A DNA stretch of 64,000 bases from Sphingobium yanoikuyae (GCF_013001025.1 NZ_CP053021.1:1877501-1941500); one strand, 5' to 3'; shown: positions 26,697 to 36,645, counted from the first letter of the stretch. Notes: generated from the letters alone by a model not told the origin. Numbers and translations are program-made.

Positions 26697-29102
26697 TCAG
26701 AAGCCGCCGAACTTGAACGTCGCAGTGACGCCATAGGTAGCCGGATCGTTGCGCTTGCCCATCGCCAGGAACAGGGGCGCGCCAAAGGCGAGGCCCGCAA
26801 TATCCACCCGGCGATTGAGGATGTTGCGGCCGAACAGCGCAAGTTCGATCGTGTCGTCGGCGAAGGACACGCCGAGGCGACCGTTCAGTTCGCCACCGGC
26901 CGGACGTGTCAGCGCCTTGGCGGCTGCGTTGGTGATGCTGTCGTCGAGGGCATTGCCGGTCTGGAGCGTGCGGAAGGCATAGAGCGCGGTGTCGTCCTGC
27001 CACGCATAGTCGAGATGCGCGCGCATCGTGGCGGACCCGAACGACCTTTCATAATCGCCCGCGATGCTGAAGGTCCATTCGGGGACATTCTGGAACACCT
27101 CGTCCCGCCGGTCGCCGCTGGCGTCCGCGAATTCCAGATATTTCGCATTGGAGAGGGCCGCGGTACCCGACAGGGTGAAGCCCTCGAACAGTCGGGCGGT
27201 CACCTCCGCTTCGCCACCGTAGAAGCGCGCCTTGCCGGCATTGCTTACCACGGTGGAGGTCGAACTGCCGTCGGGGCTGACCAGCAAGGTCGTGCGCTGG
27301 ATGTCCTTCACCTCATTGTAGAAGGCGGCCAGGTTGAAGCGAACCCTACGGTTGAACATCTCCGCCTTGAAACCGGCTTCATGCTCCCGCGCCACTTCCG
27401 GCCCGAACGGCGCGAAGGCGCCGCCCGTCGTCGCGCCGGCAGCACGCAGATTCTGGCCGCCGGAACGGAAACCCTTGCTCGTCTTGATATAGACCAGGAC
27501 ATCCGGATTGATCTGATAGTTCAGGCCGAGCGTATAGGATATCCCGTCGAAGCCGGACTTGGATTCCGCACGGCAAGTGCCAGGGGTGGCCGTGGCGATC
27601 AGACAGCGCAGCAAGGCGTCGGTATCGGCATTCCGCGTCGCATTGAACGAAACGATATTCTTGTCCTCGACCGAATAGCGGACGCCGCCGAGGGCGGAAA
27701 AGGCATCGGTGAAATGGAACGTGCCTTGCAAATACATGCCCATCGACCGATTGGTGATGTCGCCGATATAATAGGTTTGTGGCAGCAGTCCGCCGGACGA
27801 CACGCGAGTCAATGCTGGCAGCGCAATCGATGTCGATTCGTCACTACCGGTTTCATTGAATGCGAAGATGCCGCCTGCAAAGTCTATCTTGTCGTTCATG
27901 GCCGTACCGGTGGCCTGCAACTCGCCAGAATAGGATTGCAGATCCTGCTTGCCGGTCGTTTTCACGATGGAATAAGGCGACCCGTCCAGGTCGATCGGCG
28001 CGATCGACTTGATGGTACGATAGCCGCCGATGAATTTGAGCGCCCCCCAGAATGTATCGAGGTTGGCGGTTATCACATAGGTCTGGCTCTTAACGTCGAC
28101 CCGCGGGTCGCCATCGTTCAGGCGGGTCTTGTCCGTGCCGGTATAGGTGGCAATATAGTTGGAGAACAGTCCGCTGCCGCTGCCGACCAGCTGCGCTGCA
28201 CCGCCTGGTACTGCCAGCAAGGCTGCGTTGGCGGGGTTGGCTTCCAGCGCGGCCTCGATGTTTGCCGGCGACGTCGGCGCGACATACAGAAGCTCATAGG
28301 GACGATCGTAATTCTTCATCCCATAGAATTCTCCCGACAGGATGAGCTGGAAGTTATCAGTCGGGTCCAGCCGCAGCTTCACGCGTCCGGTATAGCTGTC
28401 GCGTTGCGCCAGGTCGCGACCGGTGATCTCGTTCTTGATGAAGCCGTCCCGCTTGTTGACCGTGAAGGCCGCGCGCATGGCGGCCTTGTCGGCAACGATC
28501 GGCAGGTTCAGCACGGCAGTGCCGTCCCGCTCGTTGAAACGACCGTAGGTTGCAGAAATCATACCGGAAATGCCATCATAATTCGGGTCGTTGCTCTGGA
28601 TCAGCAACGCGCCGCCGGTGGTGTTACGACCGAACAGCGTCCCTTGGGGACCGCGCAACACCTGCGCATTCTGGATGTCGAGCAGGTTGGCGTTCAGACC
28701 ATAGGCCCGGGCCCAGTAAAAACCGTCTACATAGACGCCCACCGAAGGATCGAGTGTGGCCAGCACGTCCGTCTGGACCTGCCCGCGAATCGTGATGTTC
28801 GAGGCGGACCCGTTGGACGATGCCTGCGTGAAGGTGATGCCGGGGGTCAGGCGGGCGATGTCAGGGACCTGGACAGCAGATTGCTGTCGCAGCGCATCAC
28901 CGGTCTGCACAGTGACGGCTACGGGGATGTCTTGCAAGTTTTCCGCTACTTTACGCGCTGTTACGACGATGTCCTCCAGCGTGCTGCTATTCTTGGCGAC
29001 ATTGTCCTGACCCAAGGCAGGCGCTGCGGACAGGATGGTCATAATCGCGGCAGCGGAGACGGATCGTGTCAGCTTGGCCCGAAATGTAGAACAGGATTCC
29101 AT
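26697..29102 (-). CDS. TonB-dependent outer-membrane receptor
   Basis: This 801-residue receptor has a signal peptide (MESCSTFRAKLTRSVSAA and following, ending near PALGQ), the plug start LEDIVVTARKVAENLQDIP, and a beta-barrel ending in TYGVTATFKFGGF. It is paralogous to the receptor at 12,446-14,935, so the cluster has two uptake receptors that may take related substrates. ATG 29102 is chosen because GGGAGG lies about 8 bases before it and a signal peptide begins there; the frame is open for 48 further codons. It is divergent from the second ACAD pair, and the gap contains two operator-like motifs. Confidence 0.91.
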   Translation of the reverse strand: MESCSTFRAKLTRSVSAAAIMTILSAAPALGQDNVAKNSSTLEDIVVTARKVAENLQDIPVAVTVQTGDALRQQSAVQVPDIARLTPGITFTQASSNGSASNITIRGQVQTDVLATLDPSVGVYVDGFYWARAYGLNANLLDIQNAQVLRGPQGTLFGRNTTGGALLIQSNDPNYDGISGMISATYGRFNERDGTAVLNLPIVADKAAMRAAFTVNKRDGFIKNEITGRDLAQRDSYTGRVKLRLDPTDNFQLILSGEFYGMKNYDRPYELLYVAPTSPANIEAALEANPANAALLAVPGGAAQLVGSGSGLFSNYIATYTGTDKTRLNDGDPRVDVKSQTYVITANLDTFWGALKFIGGYRTIKSIAPIDLDGSPYSIVKTTGKQDLQSYSGELQATGTAMNDKIDFAGGIFAFNETGSDESTSIALPALTRVSSGGLLPQTYYIGDITNRSMGMYLQGTFHFTDAFSALGGVRYSVEDKNIVSFNATRNADTDALLRCLIATATPGTCRAESKSGFDGISYTLGLNYQINPDVLVYIKTSKGFRSGGQNLRAAGATTGGAFAPFGPEVAREHEAGFKAEMFNRRVRFNLAAFYNEVKDIQRTTLLVSPDGSSTSTVVSNAGKARFYGGEAEVTARLFEGFTLSGTAALSNAKYLEFADASGDRRDEVFQNVPEWTFSIAGDYERSFGSATMRAHLDYAWQDDTALYAFRTLQTGNALDDSITNAAAKALTRPAGGELNGRLGVSFADDTIELALFGRNILNRRVDIAGLAFGAPLFLAMGKRNDPATYGVTATFKFGGF

Positions 29103-29150
29103 TGTTACATCCTCCCTCATAGCTGACCGCATATCAGTTTTGCGGTTTCC

Positions 29151-29169
29151 GGTTAGTTGTCTTAGTTGG
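29151..29169. promoter_or_regulatory. Candidate cluster operator, receptor side
   Basis: GGTTAGTTGTCTTAGTTGG is a degenerate copy of the motif (two TTAGTTG units) about 50 bases upstream of the receptor start. Confidence 0.3.
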
Positions 29170-29309
29170 ACTTGTTGGTCAATGGCTTTGTTTGCAAAGT
29201 GGCTGACTGTTGTTTTGGCACCACTTTTACTGAGCAATCTCAACAATAGGCGGCGCTCGCCTCAATCTGGGTGGTCGCGCCTAGCAAGAATGCCATTGCA
29301 CCCTTGACA

Positions 29310-29325
29310 TAGTTACCTTAGTTGG
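29310..29325. promoter_or_regulatory. Candidate cluster operator, ACAD side
   Basis: TAGTTACCTTAGTTGG has the TTACC-TTA-GTT form of the motif, 42 bases before the ACAD start. A TTGACA, like a -35 element, overlaps its left side at 29304-29309. Confidence 0.4.
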
Positions 29326-29366
29326 AGAGGTGAATGGTGCAGCCGTAGCGTACACAAGGAACGAGC

Positions 29367-30488
29367 ATGAACTTCGACCTGTCCGACGAACAAAAAATGC
29401 TCGCGGAGCAGGCGCGCGGGCTGTTGGGCGAGCGATCGTCGTCCGACCGTTTGCGCGAACTGATCGACGCCAGGGCTGAATGGGACGAGTCGCTATGGCG
29501 CGAGATCGCCGACATGGGTTTTCTGGGCGTGACTCTGCCGGAAGAATTTGGCGGTCTGGGCATGACCGAACTCGATCTCGGCGTCATCAGCGAAGAACTC
29601 GGTCGCGCCAACACCGCACTCCCCTTCTTCTCCTCGATCATTCTGGCCGCCGACGCTATCAACTTGGCGGGATCGGATGCTCAAAAGGCGCATTGGCTAC
29701 CGAAATTGGCGAGCGGAGAGGCGATCGGGACCTTTGCCTATGCCGAAGGGGCAGCCGGCTGGACTGGCGAGGCGCTCAAGACTCGGGTCGACGGCGCGGC
29801 GCTCTCCGGGCAGAAGACGCCCGTCGCCGATGGCGGCATCGCTACCGTGGCTGTCGTTCTCGCGAGGGTGGCGGACAAGCCCGCTCTTGCGCTTGTCGAC
29901 CTGGCCCAATCGGGCGTTACGCGGAGCCGGCTCAACAGCTTCGATCAGTTGCGTGCCCATTACGCGATCCAATTCGATGCCGCCGCGGCGGAGTTGCTGG
30001 AGTCGGCGCCGACGGAGCGAGTACTTGACCAGTTGTTCGACCGTGCCGCCGTACAGGCCGCATTCGAAGCAGTGGGTGGAGCTGACGCCTGCCTGCTGAT
30101 GGCGCGGGATTATGCGATGGATCGACAGATATTCGGCCGCCCTTTGTCCAGCTATCAGGCCATCAAGCACAAACTCGCCAACATCGCCGTCGCCGTCGAA
30201 CTGGCGCGTTCCAACGCCTATTTCGGAGCCTGGGCTGCGCTTAATGATCCCGACGCGTTGCCCGTCGCCGCCGCCTCGGCCCGGCTGACCGCCATCGATG
30301 CATTCGAGAATGCAGCGCGGGAGAATATCCAGGTCCATGGCGGCATCGGCTACACATTCGAGGCCAACTGCCATTTCTATTATCGGCGCGAGCGGACGCT
30401 GGCGCTCAGCCTGGGCGGGCGCGAACCTTGGGCCGACCGGCTCATCCAGCATCTTCCCGGATCGCAGTTCAAGGCGGAGACGGTTTAA
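29367..30488 (+). CDS. Acyl-CoA dehydrogenase, small (beta-like) subunit
   Basis: The 373-residue ACAD-fold protein has YAMDRQIFGRPLSSYQAIKH and the hallmark VHGGIGYTFEANCHFYYRR near the C-terminus, a pattern of the smaller subunit in steroid-type heteromeric ACADs. The catalytic ER-type Glu seen in the partner is not present at the equivalent helix. AAGGAAC precedes the ATG. The larger subunit begins at the stop codon of this gene (TAATG), so both are made together. It shares this design with the pairs at 4,683 and 42,901. Confidence 0.87.
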   Translation: MNFDLSDEQKMLAEQARGLLGERSSSDRLRELIDARAEWDESLWREIADMGFLGVTLPEEFGGLGMTELDLGVISEELGRANTALPFFSSIILAADAINLAGSDAQKAHWLPKLASGEAIGTFAYAEGAAGWTGEALKTRVDGAALSGQKTPVADGGIATVAVVLARVADKPALALVDLAQSGVTRSRLNSFDQLRAHYAIQFDAAAAELLESAPTERVLDQLFDRAAVQAAFEAVGGADACLLMARDYAMDRQIFGRPLSSYQAIKHKLANIAVAVELARSNAYFGAWAALNDPDALPVAAASARLTAIDAFENAARENIQVHGGIGYTFEANCHFYYRRERTLALSLGGREPWADRLIQHLPGSQFKAETV

Positions 30489-31690
30489 TGGATTTCAACG
30501 ACACGCCAGAAGAGGCCGCCTTTCGCAAGGAGGCGCGCGAGTGGCTGGCCGCCCATGCCCCGGCCTTTGAAAAGCCCGAGGGCATATCGGAAGCCGAGGA
30601 GGTTGCGCTCGGCAAAGCCTGGCAAAAACGGCTTTCCGAAGGCGGCTATGCTGGCATCCTGCTGCCCAAAAAATATGGCGGTCGTGGGGCGACCATCGCG
30701 GAAGCTACGGTCTTCGGCGAGGAGGAAAATAATTACCACCTCGCCAAGGAGGCCTATATCGGCATAGGCTTGGGGATGGCGCTGCCGGTGATCTTCAAGC
30801 ATGGCACGCCCGAACAGATCGAAAAATTCGCTGGCCCAACCCTGCGGGGGGAAATGACTTGGTGCCAACTCTTTTCGGAGCCATCGGCCGGCTCGGACCT
30901 CGCGGCCGTGCGGACGCGTGCGATCAAGGATGGCAGCGACTATATCGTCAACGGACAGAAAGTGTGGTCGAGCTGGGCGCATCATTCGGATTGGGGCATA
31001 TTGATCGTCCGCACTGATCCGACACTGCCCAAGCACAAAGGCTTGACCTTCTTCGTCGTCGATATGAAGACCCCAGGTATCGACGTCCGTCCGATCCGCC
31101 AGATTTCCGGCGCGAGCGATTTCAACGAAACCTTCCTGACCGATGTCCGCATTCCCGAATCCTGCCGGATCGGTGCCGAAGGTGAAGGCTGGGCGTGCGC
31201 CATGACGGTGTTGATGGGCGAGCGCCTGAACCAGGGAAGCGAAGGCAAGGGCGGTGGCATCGGAGCGCTCATCCGCTACGCGGCGGATACCCCGCGCAAT
31301 GGCGGCAGCGCGCTGGATTCCGCCGCAATCCGCACGGCGCTCGCCTCGGCCTATGCGGAAGAGCAGGCGGAACGCTATTTCCAGGCCCGGTTGCGCACCA
31401 TGGTGTCGCGCGGTGAAAATCCTGGCGCCCTCGCGTCGATGGTGAAGCTCGCCTACACCAACCGCTATCAGAAGGCGTCAGGCCTGGCGCTCGAAATGCG
31501 GGGGCCCGCCGGCCTCATAGCCGAAGAAGGCAGCGAAACTGCACACATTCAGGATGATTATATCTGGTCGACGGCGCTGCGAGTCGCTGGCGGTGCGGAC
31601 GAAGTGCTGCGCAACCAGATTGCCGAGCGGGTTCTGGGAATGCCAGGTGAGATGCGAGCGGACAAGAATGTGCCCTTCGATCAACTGTAG
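30488..31690 (+). CDS. Acyl-CoA dehydrogenase, large (alpha-like) subunit
   Basis: This 400-residue subunit contains CQLFSEPSAGSDLAAVRT, GQKVWSSWAHHSDW and a helix-G MGERLNQ with the probable catalytic Glu. The C-terminal domain ends RNQIAERVLGMPGE, typical of FadE-type alpha subunits. Although the frame is open 60 bases upstream, ATG 30488 overlapping the previous stop as TAATG is chosen, because the protein family starts at MDFNDTPEE. It is closely similar to the large subunit at 43,995-45,206 (shared WCQLFSEPxAGSDLA and INGQK-type blocks). It should form a heterotetramer with the preceding subunit and act on a bulky acyl-CoA. Confidence 0.89.
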   Translation: MDFNDTPEEAAFRKEAREWLAAHAPAFEKPEGISEAEEVALGKAWQKRLSEGGYAGILLPKKYGGRGATIAEATVFGEEENNYHLAKEAYIGIGLGMALPVIFKHGTPEQIEKFAGPTLRGEMTWCQLFSEPSAGSDLAAVRTRAIKDGSDYIVNGQKVWSSWAHHSDWGILIVRTDPTLPKHKGLTFFVVDMKTPGIDVRPIRQISGASDFNETFLTDVRIPESCRIGAEGEGWACAMTVLMGERLNQGSEGKGGGIGALIRYAADTPRNGGSALDSAAIRTALASAYAEEQAERYFQARLRTMVSRGENPGALASMVKLAYTNRYQKASGLALEMRGPAGLIAEEGSETAHIQDDYIWSTALRVAGGADEVLRNQIAERVLGMPGEMRADKNVPFDQL

Positions 31691-31742
31691 GAGCAGTCGT
31701 GGGCGGCTGGCGCTGCATTCTTGTGCCGCCGTGCCTTCCTAT

Positions 31743-31757
31743 GTTACCTAGTTATAT
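31743..31757. promoter_or_regulatory. Candidate cluster operator upstream of AMP ligase
   Basis: GTTACCTAGTTATAT contains GTTAC-CTA-GTTAT, one of the best copies of the motif, about 60 bases before the ligase start. Confidence 0.5.
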
Positions 31758-31814
31758 ACGAAAAGCGGGCGTCATTGGAACGTGAGTCCGCGACCGTAAT
31801 TCCGGGGGTTTGCA

Positions 31815-33335
31815 ATGTCCGTTTTTTCCGACCTGTTGAACGGCGTATTGACGATCGATCCGTCGGCCGAGGTCATCGACTACCAAGGCAGATGGTATAG
31901 CTGGCGGCAACTGGGCGATACCATTGCTGAGATCCGGACCCTGCTGGCCACGCTTGGTCTGGGAAAGGACGCTCGCGTCGGCGTTATGGTGAAGAACCGG
32001 CCATCTCCCTTCGCAGCGGTTCTGACTGCCGTGGCCGATGGCATGACGATGGTTTCGATCAATCCGCTGCTGCCCGACGATCGGCTGGTGAAGGATCTGG
32101 AAGGTCTGGACCTGCCCGTTGTCATCGCCGAGCAAGCGGATCTGGATCGCCCGGGCATATTGGAGGTGCTCAAGGCTGCCGGTACCGCTGTGATCGAGCT
32201 GCCGGGCATATTGGGAGGCGCACGCTTCCGCCCCGGTTTTGAGCGATTCAGCGACCAGGTGAAAGAGACTGAGCCGGGCATCATCGTCGAGATGCTGACG
32301 AGCGGCACGACAGGGAAACCCAAGCGCATACCGTTGCAGCGAGCCGCGTTCGACAAGAGTTTCGAAGGCGCGCTCAGTTACGAAAAGGATCGCAAGCCGG
32401 GTGAAGCGGCCAAATTGCGGCCCGGCACCACAATATTGTCTAATCCGATGACGCATATTGGCGGACTTTGGGGCGCGCTCACCTGTATCGCTGGCGGGCG
32501 CAAGGCATGTCTGCTCGAAAAATTTTCGGTGGCAAGTTGGCATGACGCGATCAAGCGGCACAAGCCCAAGGTGGCCGGTGCGGTGCCAGCGGGCCTGCGG
32601 ATGATCCTGGACGCGAACATCCCCAAGGAAGATCTTTCGAGCCTGGTCGCGATCCGCACGGGCGCTGCGCCGCTTGATTTCGAAGTCACTAAGGAATTTA
32701 TGGAGCGCTACAATCTTCCTGTGCTCCAGAATTACGGCGCCACCGAATTTTCCGGCGCGGTTGCTGGCTGGGCGCTCAAGGATTTCCACCAGTTCTGGGA
32801 CAAGAAGCCTGGCAGCGTCGGCCGGTTCCAACCGGGCGTTAAGGGCAGGGTCGTCGATCCCGATACGGGCGAGGAAAAAGCATTAGGAGAAGAGGGCGTG
32901 CTGGAAATGAAGGCTGCGCAATTCGGATTGGGTGACGCCTGGCTGCGGACCACCGATCGCGCGATCATCGACACGGACGGCTTTCTTTTCATTAAGGGGC
33001 GCGCTGATCTCGCGATCATCCGGGGCGGGTTCAAGGTGCATCCTGACGATGTGAACAAGACCTATGAATCGCATCCGGCGATACGAGAGGCAGTCACCGT
33101 GGGTATCGAGGATCGTCGCCTGGGGGCTGTCCCCATGACGGCGGTCATGCTCAAGGATGGCGCCGAGGCGCCATCCGAAGCGGAACTCAAGGAATATGGC
33201 AGGGAACATCTGATGCCCTATCAGGTGCCGGTCAAATTCCTCATCGTCGATGATGTGCCGCGCACGCCCTCGATGAAGCCGGCGCTGCCGCAGGTGCGCG
33301 ACCTCTTCACGTCCGACGCTGCCGGCGCGGCCTGA
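31815..33335 (+). CDS. AMP-dependent acid-CoA ligase
   Basis: The 506-residue ANL ligase has an intact phosphate loop TSGTTGKPK at residues 162-170, the LQNYGATEFSG adenylate motif, WLRTTDRAIIDTDG, and a C-terminal VPRTPSMKPALPQ that keeps the adenylation lysine. It forms an acyl-CoA from a carboxylic acid, ATP and CoA, and is the most likely entry enzyme for an acid intermediate. It begins the operon 31,815-37,431 with a double-hotdog dehydratase, two crotonase-fold enzymes and an ACAD. A good copy of the cluster operator lies in its leader. The acid it activates cannot be deduced. Confidence 0.88.
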   Translation: MSVFSDLLNGVLTIDPSAEVIDYQGRWYSWRQLGDTIAEIRTLLATLGLGKDARVGVMVKNRPSPFAAVLTAVADGMTMVSINPLLPDDRLVKDLEGLDLPVVIAEQADLDRPGILEVLKAAGTAVIELPGILGGARFRPGFERFSDQVKETEPGIIVEMLTSGTTGKPKRIPLQRAAFDKSFEGALSYEKDRKPGEAAKLRPGTTILSNPMTHIGGLWGALTCIAGGRKACLLEKFSVASWHDAIKRHKPKVAGAVPAGLRMILDANIPKEDLSSLVAIRTGAAPLDFEVTKEFMERYNLPVLQNYGATEFSGAVAGWALKDFHQFWDKKPGSVGRFQPGVKGRVVDPDTGEEKALGEEGVLEMKAAQFGLGDAWLRTTDRAIIDTDGFLFIKGRADLAIIRGGFKVHPDDVNKTYESHPAIREAVTVGIEDRRLGAVPMTAVMLKDGAEAPSEAELKEYGREHLMPYQVPVKFLIVDDVPRTPSMKPALPQVRDLFTSDAAGAA

Positions 33336-33364
33336 TCCATTCGAATATTGGGAAAGAGACTGAC

Positions 33365-34654
33365 ATGGCGACCAAATCCCCCGACGACATCAAGCAGAGC
33401 GACGAATGGCAGAAGGCGGTCGATTATGCGATCACCGACCATGACATTGAAAGGCAGGAAAAGCTGCTGGGCTATATGCAGGCGGCCAAGACCCGCGAAT
33501 ATATCCAGACCGCGACGACCGACAATATCCGCAATTTCGCGCATGGCACGGGGGACGATAATCCTCTGTTTTGCGATCCCGATTATGCACGCGGCACCCG
33601 ATGGGGCAGCGTGATCGCGCCAGGCATGATGGTCGGCCAGATCAATTCGCCAATGCTCGGCGATCCGCCGAGCGAAGAGATCAAGGCGCTGCGTAAGAGT
33701 TTGTGGAAGGGCGTCCACGTCTTTGTATCCGGTTCGCAGTGGAACTGGTATCGTCCGGTATTCCCCGGCGATACCATCTACAGCTATAATGGCGATGAGA
33801 CTTCGGAAGTGAAGCAGTCCGAGTTTTCTGGTCGCTCGATCATTTCGGTGCGCAAGGACGTTAAGATCAACCAACGCGGCGAGGTCGTAGCGGTCTATCG
33901 CATTCTGCGAGTGCTGACAGAACGCAAGACTGCCGCCAAGAAAGGCAAATACAGCGCGATTGAGCCTGCGACCTATACTGACGAGGATATCGCGAAGATC
34001 GATGAGGTCTATGCGAGCGAGGTCGTTCGTGGCAGCGAGCTCCGCAATTTCGAAGACGTCCAGGTGGGCGACAGCCTGGGGAAGATGGCCAAGGGACCGC
34101 TCACCGTTACTGACGTCATCGTCTATCATGCCGGCGGCTACGGTTTTGTACCCTACGCGCCGACCGTCGGTCGCCTGGCGCACAAGAATCGCAAGCGTAT
34201 CCCGGCCTTCTATGTGAAGAACGAGTATGGCGTTCCCGACGTGGCACAGCGTCTTCATTGGGATCCGCTCTGGGCACAGGCTATCGGCAATCCGATGGCC
34301 TACGACTATGGGGTCATGCGCGAAAGCTATCTGTGGCACTATCTTAATGATTGGGCTGGCGATGATGGCATCATCACCCATGTTCATGATGAAATTCGCA
34401 AGTTCAACTATATGGGCGACGTTCAAACGATCACCGGCGAAGTCACCGGCAAGCGCGAGGAAGGTGGCCAGAATCTGGTCGATGTGAAGGTCATCTTCAC
34501 CAACCAGAGGGGCGATGAGACCGTTCGTGCCACGGCCACCATCGCCCTTCCCAAGAAGGGCGGGATCGCGATGTACCCCGAAGTTCCTCGTGACCTGGCG
34601 GAAGAAGCAGCGAAGATGATGCAGCGCCATTGGGAATTGTCGAGAAAGAAGTAG
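33365..34654 (+). CDS. MaoC/FAS1-type double-hotdog acyl-CoA dehydratase
   Basis: This 429-residue protein carries an N-terminal FAS1_DH_region-like hotdog (IRNFAHGTGDDNPLFCDPDYA) and a second hotdog with a MaoC-like dimer interface (about residues 220-400, including ITGEVTGKREEGGQN). Proteins of this length in catabolic clusters are annotated as MaoC dehydratases and probably hydrate an enoyl-CoA carrying a ring or branch. GGGAAAGAG gives a good ribosome site. The next gene begins two bases after the stop codon. The catalytic Asp-His pair is less clear than in the hydratase 2 at 2,029, so the reaction remains an inference. Confidence 0.82.
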   Translation: MATKSPDDIKQSDEWQKAVDYAITDHDIERQEKLLGYMQAAKTREYIQTATTDNIRNFAHGTGDDNPLFCDPDYARGTRWGSVIAPGMMVGQINSPMLGDPPSEEIKALRKSLWKGVHVFVSGSQWNWYRPVFPGDTIYSYNGDETSEVKQSEFSGRSIISVRKDVKINQRGEVVAVYRILRVLTERKTAAKKGKYSAIEPATYTDEDIAKIDEVYASEVVRGSELRNFEDVQVGDSLGKMAKGPLTVTDVIVYHAGGYGFVPYAPTVGRLAHKNRKRIPAFYVKNEYGVPDVAQRLHWDPLWAQAIGNPMAYDYGVMRESYLWHYLNDWAGDDGIITHVHDEIRKFNYMGDVQTITGEVTGKREEGGQNLVDVKVIFTNQRGDETVRATATIALPKKGGIAMYPEVPRDLAEEAAKMMQRHWELSRKK

Positions 34655-34655
34655 G

Positions 34656-35453
34656 ATGACGTTTCAGACCATCAGAGTTGAGGGACGCGGACCAGTCGAG
34701 ATCGTTACTCTCGACCGGCCTGCCGCGCTCAACGCTCTGTCCGAACAACTGGTTGGCGAACTGGGCGATTATGTCTGTGCGCTCAAGCACAGGCGCGATG
34801 TGCGGGTCGTTATTCTACGCGGCGAAGGGCGCTCCTTCTGCGCTGGCCTGGACATCAAGGAAAACCGCACCGAAACCAATGAGACCCGCTTCCAGAGAAG
34901 TTGGCGCGTGCAGACGCAATTGGGTGACGTACTCAAGGCCATGCGCCTGGCGCCACAGCCCTTCATTGCACTGGGCCATGGCGCGGCATGCGGCGGTGGC
35001 TTTTCGCTGATGCTGGCATCGGACGTGCGGTTCGGCGCACCCGATCTTCGTATGAATGCGGCATATATCAAGATTGGTCTCGGCGGGGCAGACATCGGTT
35101 CCAGCTATTTTCTGCCGCGACTCGTCGGCGCCAGCCTGGCCGCGGAACTGCTGCTCACCGGCCGGTTCATCCATGCCGATCGCGCCCTGCGACTGGGCCT
35201 GCTCAGTGACGTCGTGGAGCCGGAAAAGCTGCTTGATACCGGTCTCGCCCTGGCCGATGAAATGGTCGCGAACAGCCCCTATGGCCTGTCGCTGACTAAA
35301 CAAGCGCTCAACATGAACATCGACGCCCCCTCAATCGAGTCTGCTTTTGCGATCGAGGACCGACAACAGGTCATGTTGTCGGAAACGTTCGACCATCGGG
35401 AAGCGATGACCGCCTTCGTCGAGAAGCGCCCGCCCGTATATCAAGGCCGCTGA
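34656..35453 (+). CDS. Crotonase-fold enoyl-CoA hydratase/isomerase family protein
   Basis: The 265-residue protein has the crotonase fold with an oxyanion-hole FCAGLDIKE and GHGAACGGG. The two glutamates needed for simple hydration are replaced: in CGGGFSLML the first is Ser, and in AAYIKIGLGG the second is Tyr. It is therefore probably an isomerase, thioesterase or C-C bond hydrolase of the superfamily rather than a hydratase. It lies between the double-hotdog dehydratase and a homomeric ACAD in the same operon. Its size is normal and its frame intact. Confidence 0.85.
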   Translation: MTFQTIRVEGRGPVEIVTLDRPAALNALSEQLVGELGDYVCALKHRRDVRVVILRGEGRSFCAGLDIKENRTETNETRFQRSWRVQTQLGDVLKAMRLAPQPFIALGHGAACGGGFSLMLASDVRFGAPDLRMNAAYIKIGLGGADIGSSYFLPRLVGASLAAELLLTGRFIHADRALRLGLLSDVVEPEKLLDTGLALADEMVANSPYGLSLTKQALNMNIDAPSIESAFAIEDRQQVMLSETFDHREAMTAFVEKRPPVYQGR

Positions 35454-35486
35454 CGCGCGCCCCATGCCTTCGACCCGGAGATCATC

Positions 35487-36629
35487 ATGCTCGACACCGC
35501 CGCCCGTTTTGCCTTCAACGAAGACCATGCGATGTTCCGCGACACCGTGCGGCAGGTCTTCGCTAGGGAATTGATCCCCAATCTCGATCGTTTCGAGGAG
35601 GAGGGGATTGTCAGCCGGGATTTCTGGCGCGCCTGCGGTGACGCTGGGATGCTTTGCCCGACGGTCAAGGAAGAACATGGAGGGCTGGGGCTCGATTTCG
35701 GCTTTAACGTCGTGGTTGCGGAGGAACTAGCCTATGCCGGTTCTTCGGCCGGTATCACTTTGCAGAACGACATCACGGCCGAATATATCGAAGTCTATGG
35801 CTCGCCCGAGCAGCATGACAAATATCTACCTAAAATGGTCAGCGGCGAATGTATCACGGCGATCGCCATGACCGAACCGGGCACAGGGTCCGACCTTCAG
35901 GGTATCCGCACAACAGCCAGGAAGGACGGCAATCATTATATCATCAATGGCTCCAAGACCTATATTACCAACGGCCAGAATGCCGACGTCACCATCGTTG
36001 CGGCGAAAACCAATCCGGAATTGGGCGCCAAGGGCGTGTCGCTGATCCTGGTCGATGCCGACACCGCCGGTTTCAAGCGTGGTCGCAATCTCGACAAGAT
36101 CGGTCAGCATTCGGCCGACACTTCGGAGTTGTTCTTCGAGGACGTCCGCGTTCCCATTTCGAATTGCCTGGGGCAGGAAGGGCAGGGCTTCATTTATCTG
36201 ATGAGTCAGTTGCCGCAGGAACGCCTGTCGATCGCCGTGTCCGCCCAAGCTGCCGCGCAGCGCGCTTTCGACGAAGCAGTCAGTTTCACGAAGGAGCGGC
36301 AGGCTTTCGGCCAGGCAGTGTTTCAGTTCCAGAATACCAAGTTCACGCTGGCCGACATGAAGAGCCAGCTGCAGGTGGGTTGGGCGCATCTCGACTGGGC
36401 AATCAACCGGCATCTGGCCGGTGTGCTCACCACTGCGGAAGCGTCGGCCGCCAAGCAATGGCATACTGACATGCAGGGCCGCGTGATAGACATGGCGCTG
36501 CAACTTCATGGTGGCGCAGGCTATATGAACGAATATATGGTGGCTCGCTTATGGCGAGACGCGCGGGTGACGCGCATCTTCGGGGGTACCAATGAAATCA
36601 TGAAGGAAGTGGTGAGCCGCTCCCTCTGA
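35487..36629 (+). CDS. Acyl-CoA dehydrogenase, homomeric type
   Basis: This 380-residue ACAD has the standard TEPGTGSDLQGIRT loop, INGSKTYITNGQ strand and C-terminal RIFGGTNEIMKEVVSRSL. The Glu in the YEGT-type position of medium-chain enzymes is Gly here, but LPQERLSIAVSAQ supplies the Glu used by isovaleryl- and long-chain-type enzymes. It is complete and probably works without a partner. GGAG precedes the start by about 7 bases. It is in an operon with two crotonase-fold proteins and probably acts on a later, smaller intermediate than the heteromeric ACADs; this is an inference. Confidence 0.88.
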   Translation: MLDTAARFAFNEDHAMFRDTVRQVFARELIPNLDRFEEEGIVSRDFWRACGDAGMLCPTVKEEHGGLGLDFGFNVVVAEELAYAGSSAGITLQNDITAEYIEVYGSPEQHDKYLPKMVSGECITAIAMTEPGTGSDLQGIRTTARKDGNHYIINGSKTYITNGQNADVTIVAAKTNPELGAKGVSLILVDADTAGFKRGRNLDKIGQHSADTSELFFEDVRVPISNCLGQEGQGFIYLMSQLPQERLSIAVSAQAAAQRAFDEAVSFTKERQAFGQAVFQFQNTKFTLADMKSQLQVGWAHLDWAINRHLAGVLTTAEASAAKQWHTDMQGRVIDMALQLHGGAGYMNEYMVARLWRDARVTRIFGGTNEIMKEVVSRSL

Positions 36630-36645
36630 TAGCGGGAGGTCTTCC

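Noticed and set aside
26649..29126. Plus-strand open frame of 825 codons opposite a TonB receptor gene
   Set aside because: The receptor on the minus strand has a signal peptide, plug and barrel end; the other frame has no motifs.
33221..34630. Minus-strand open frame opposite the double-hotdog dehydratase
   Set aside because: No motif, and the plus-strand gene is well supported by ribosome site and family features.
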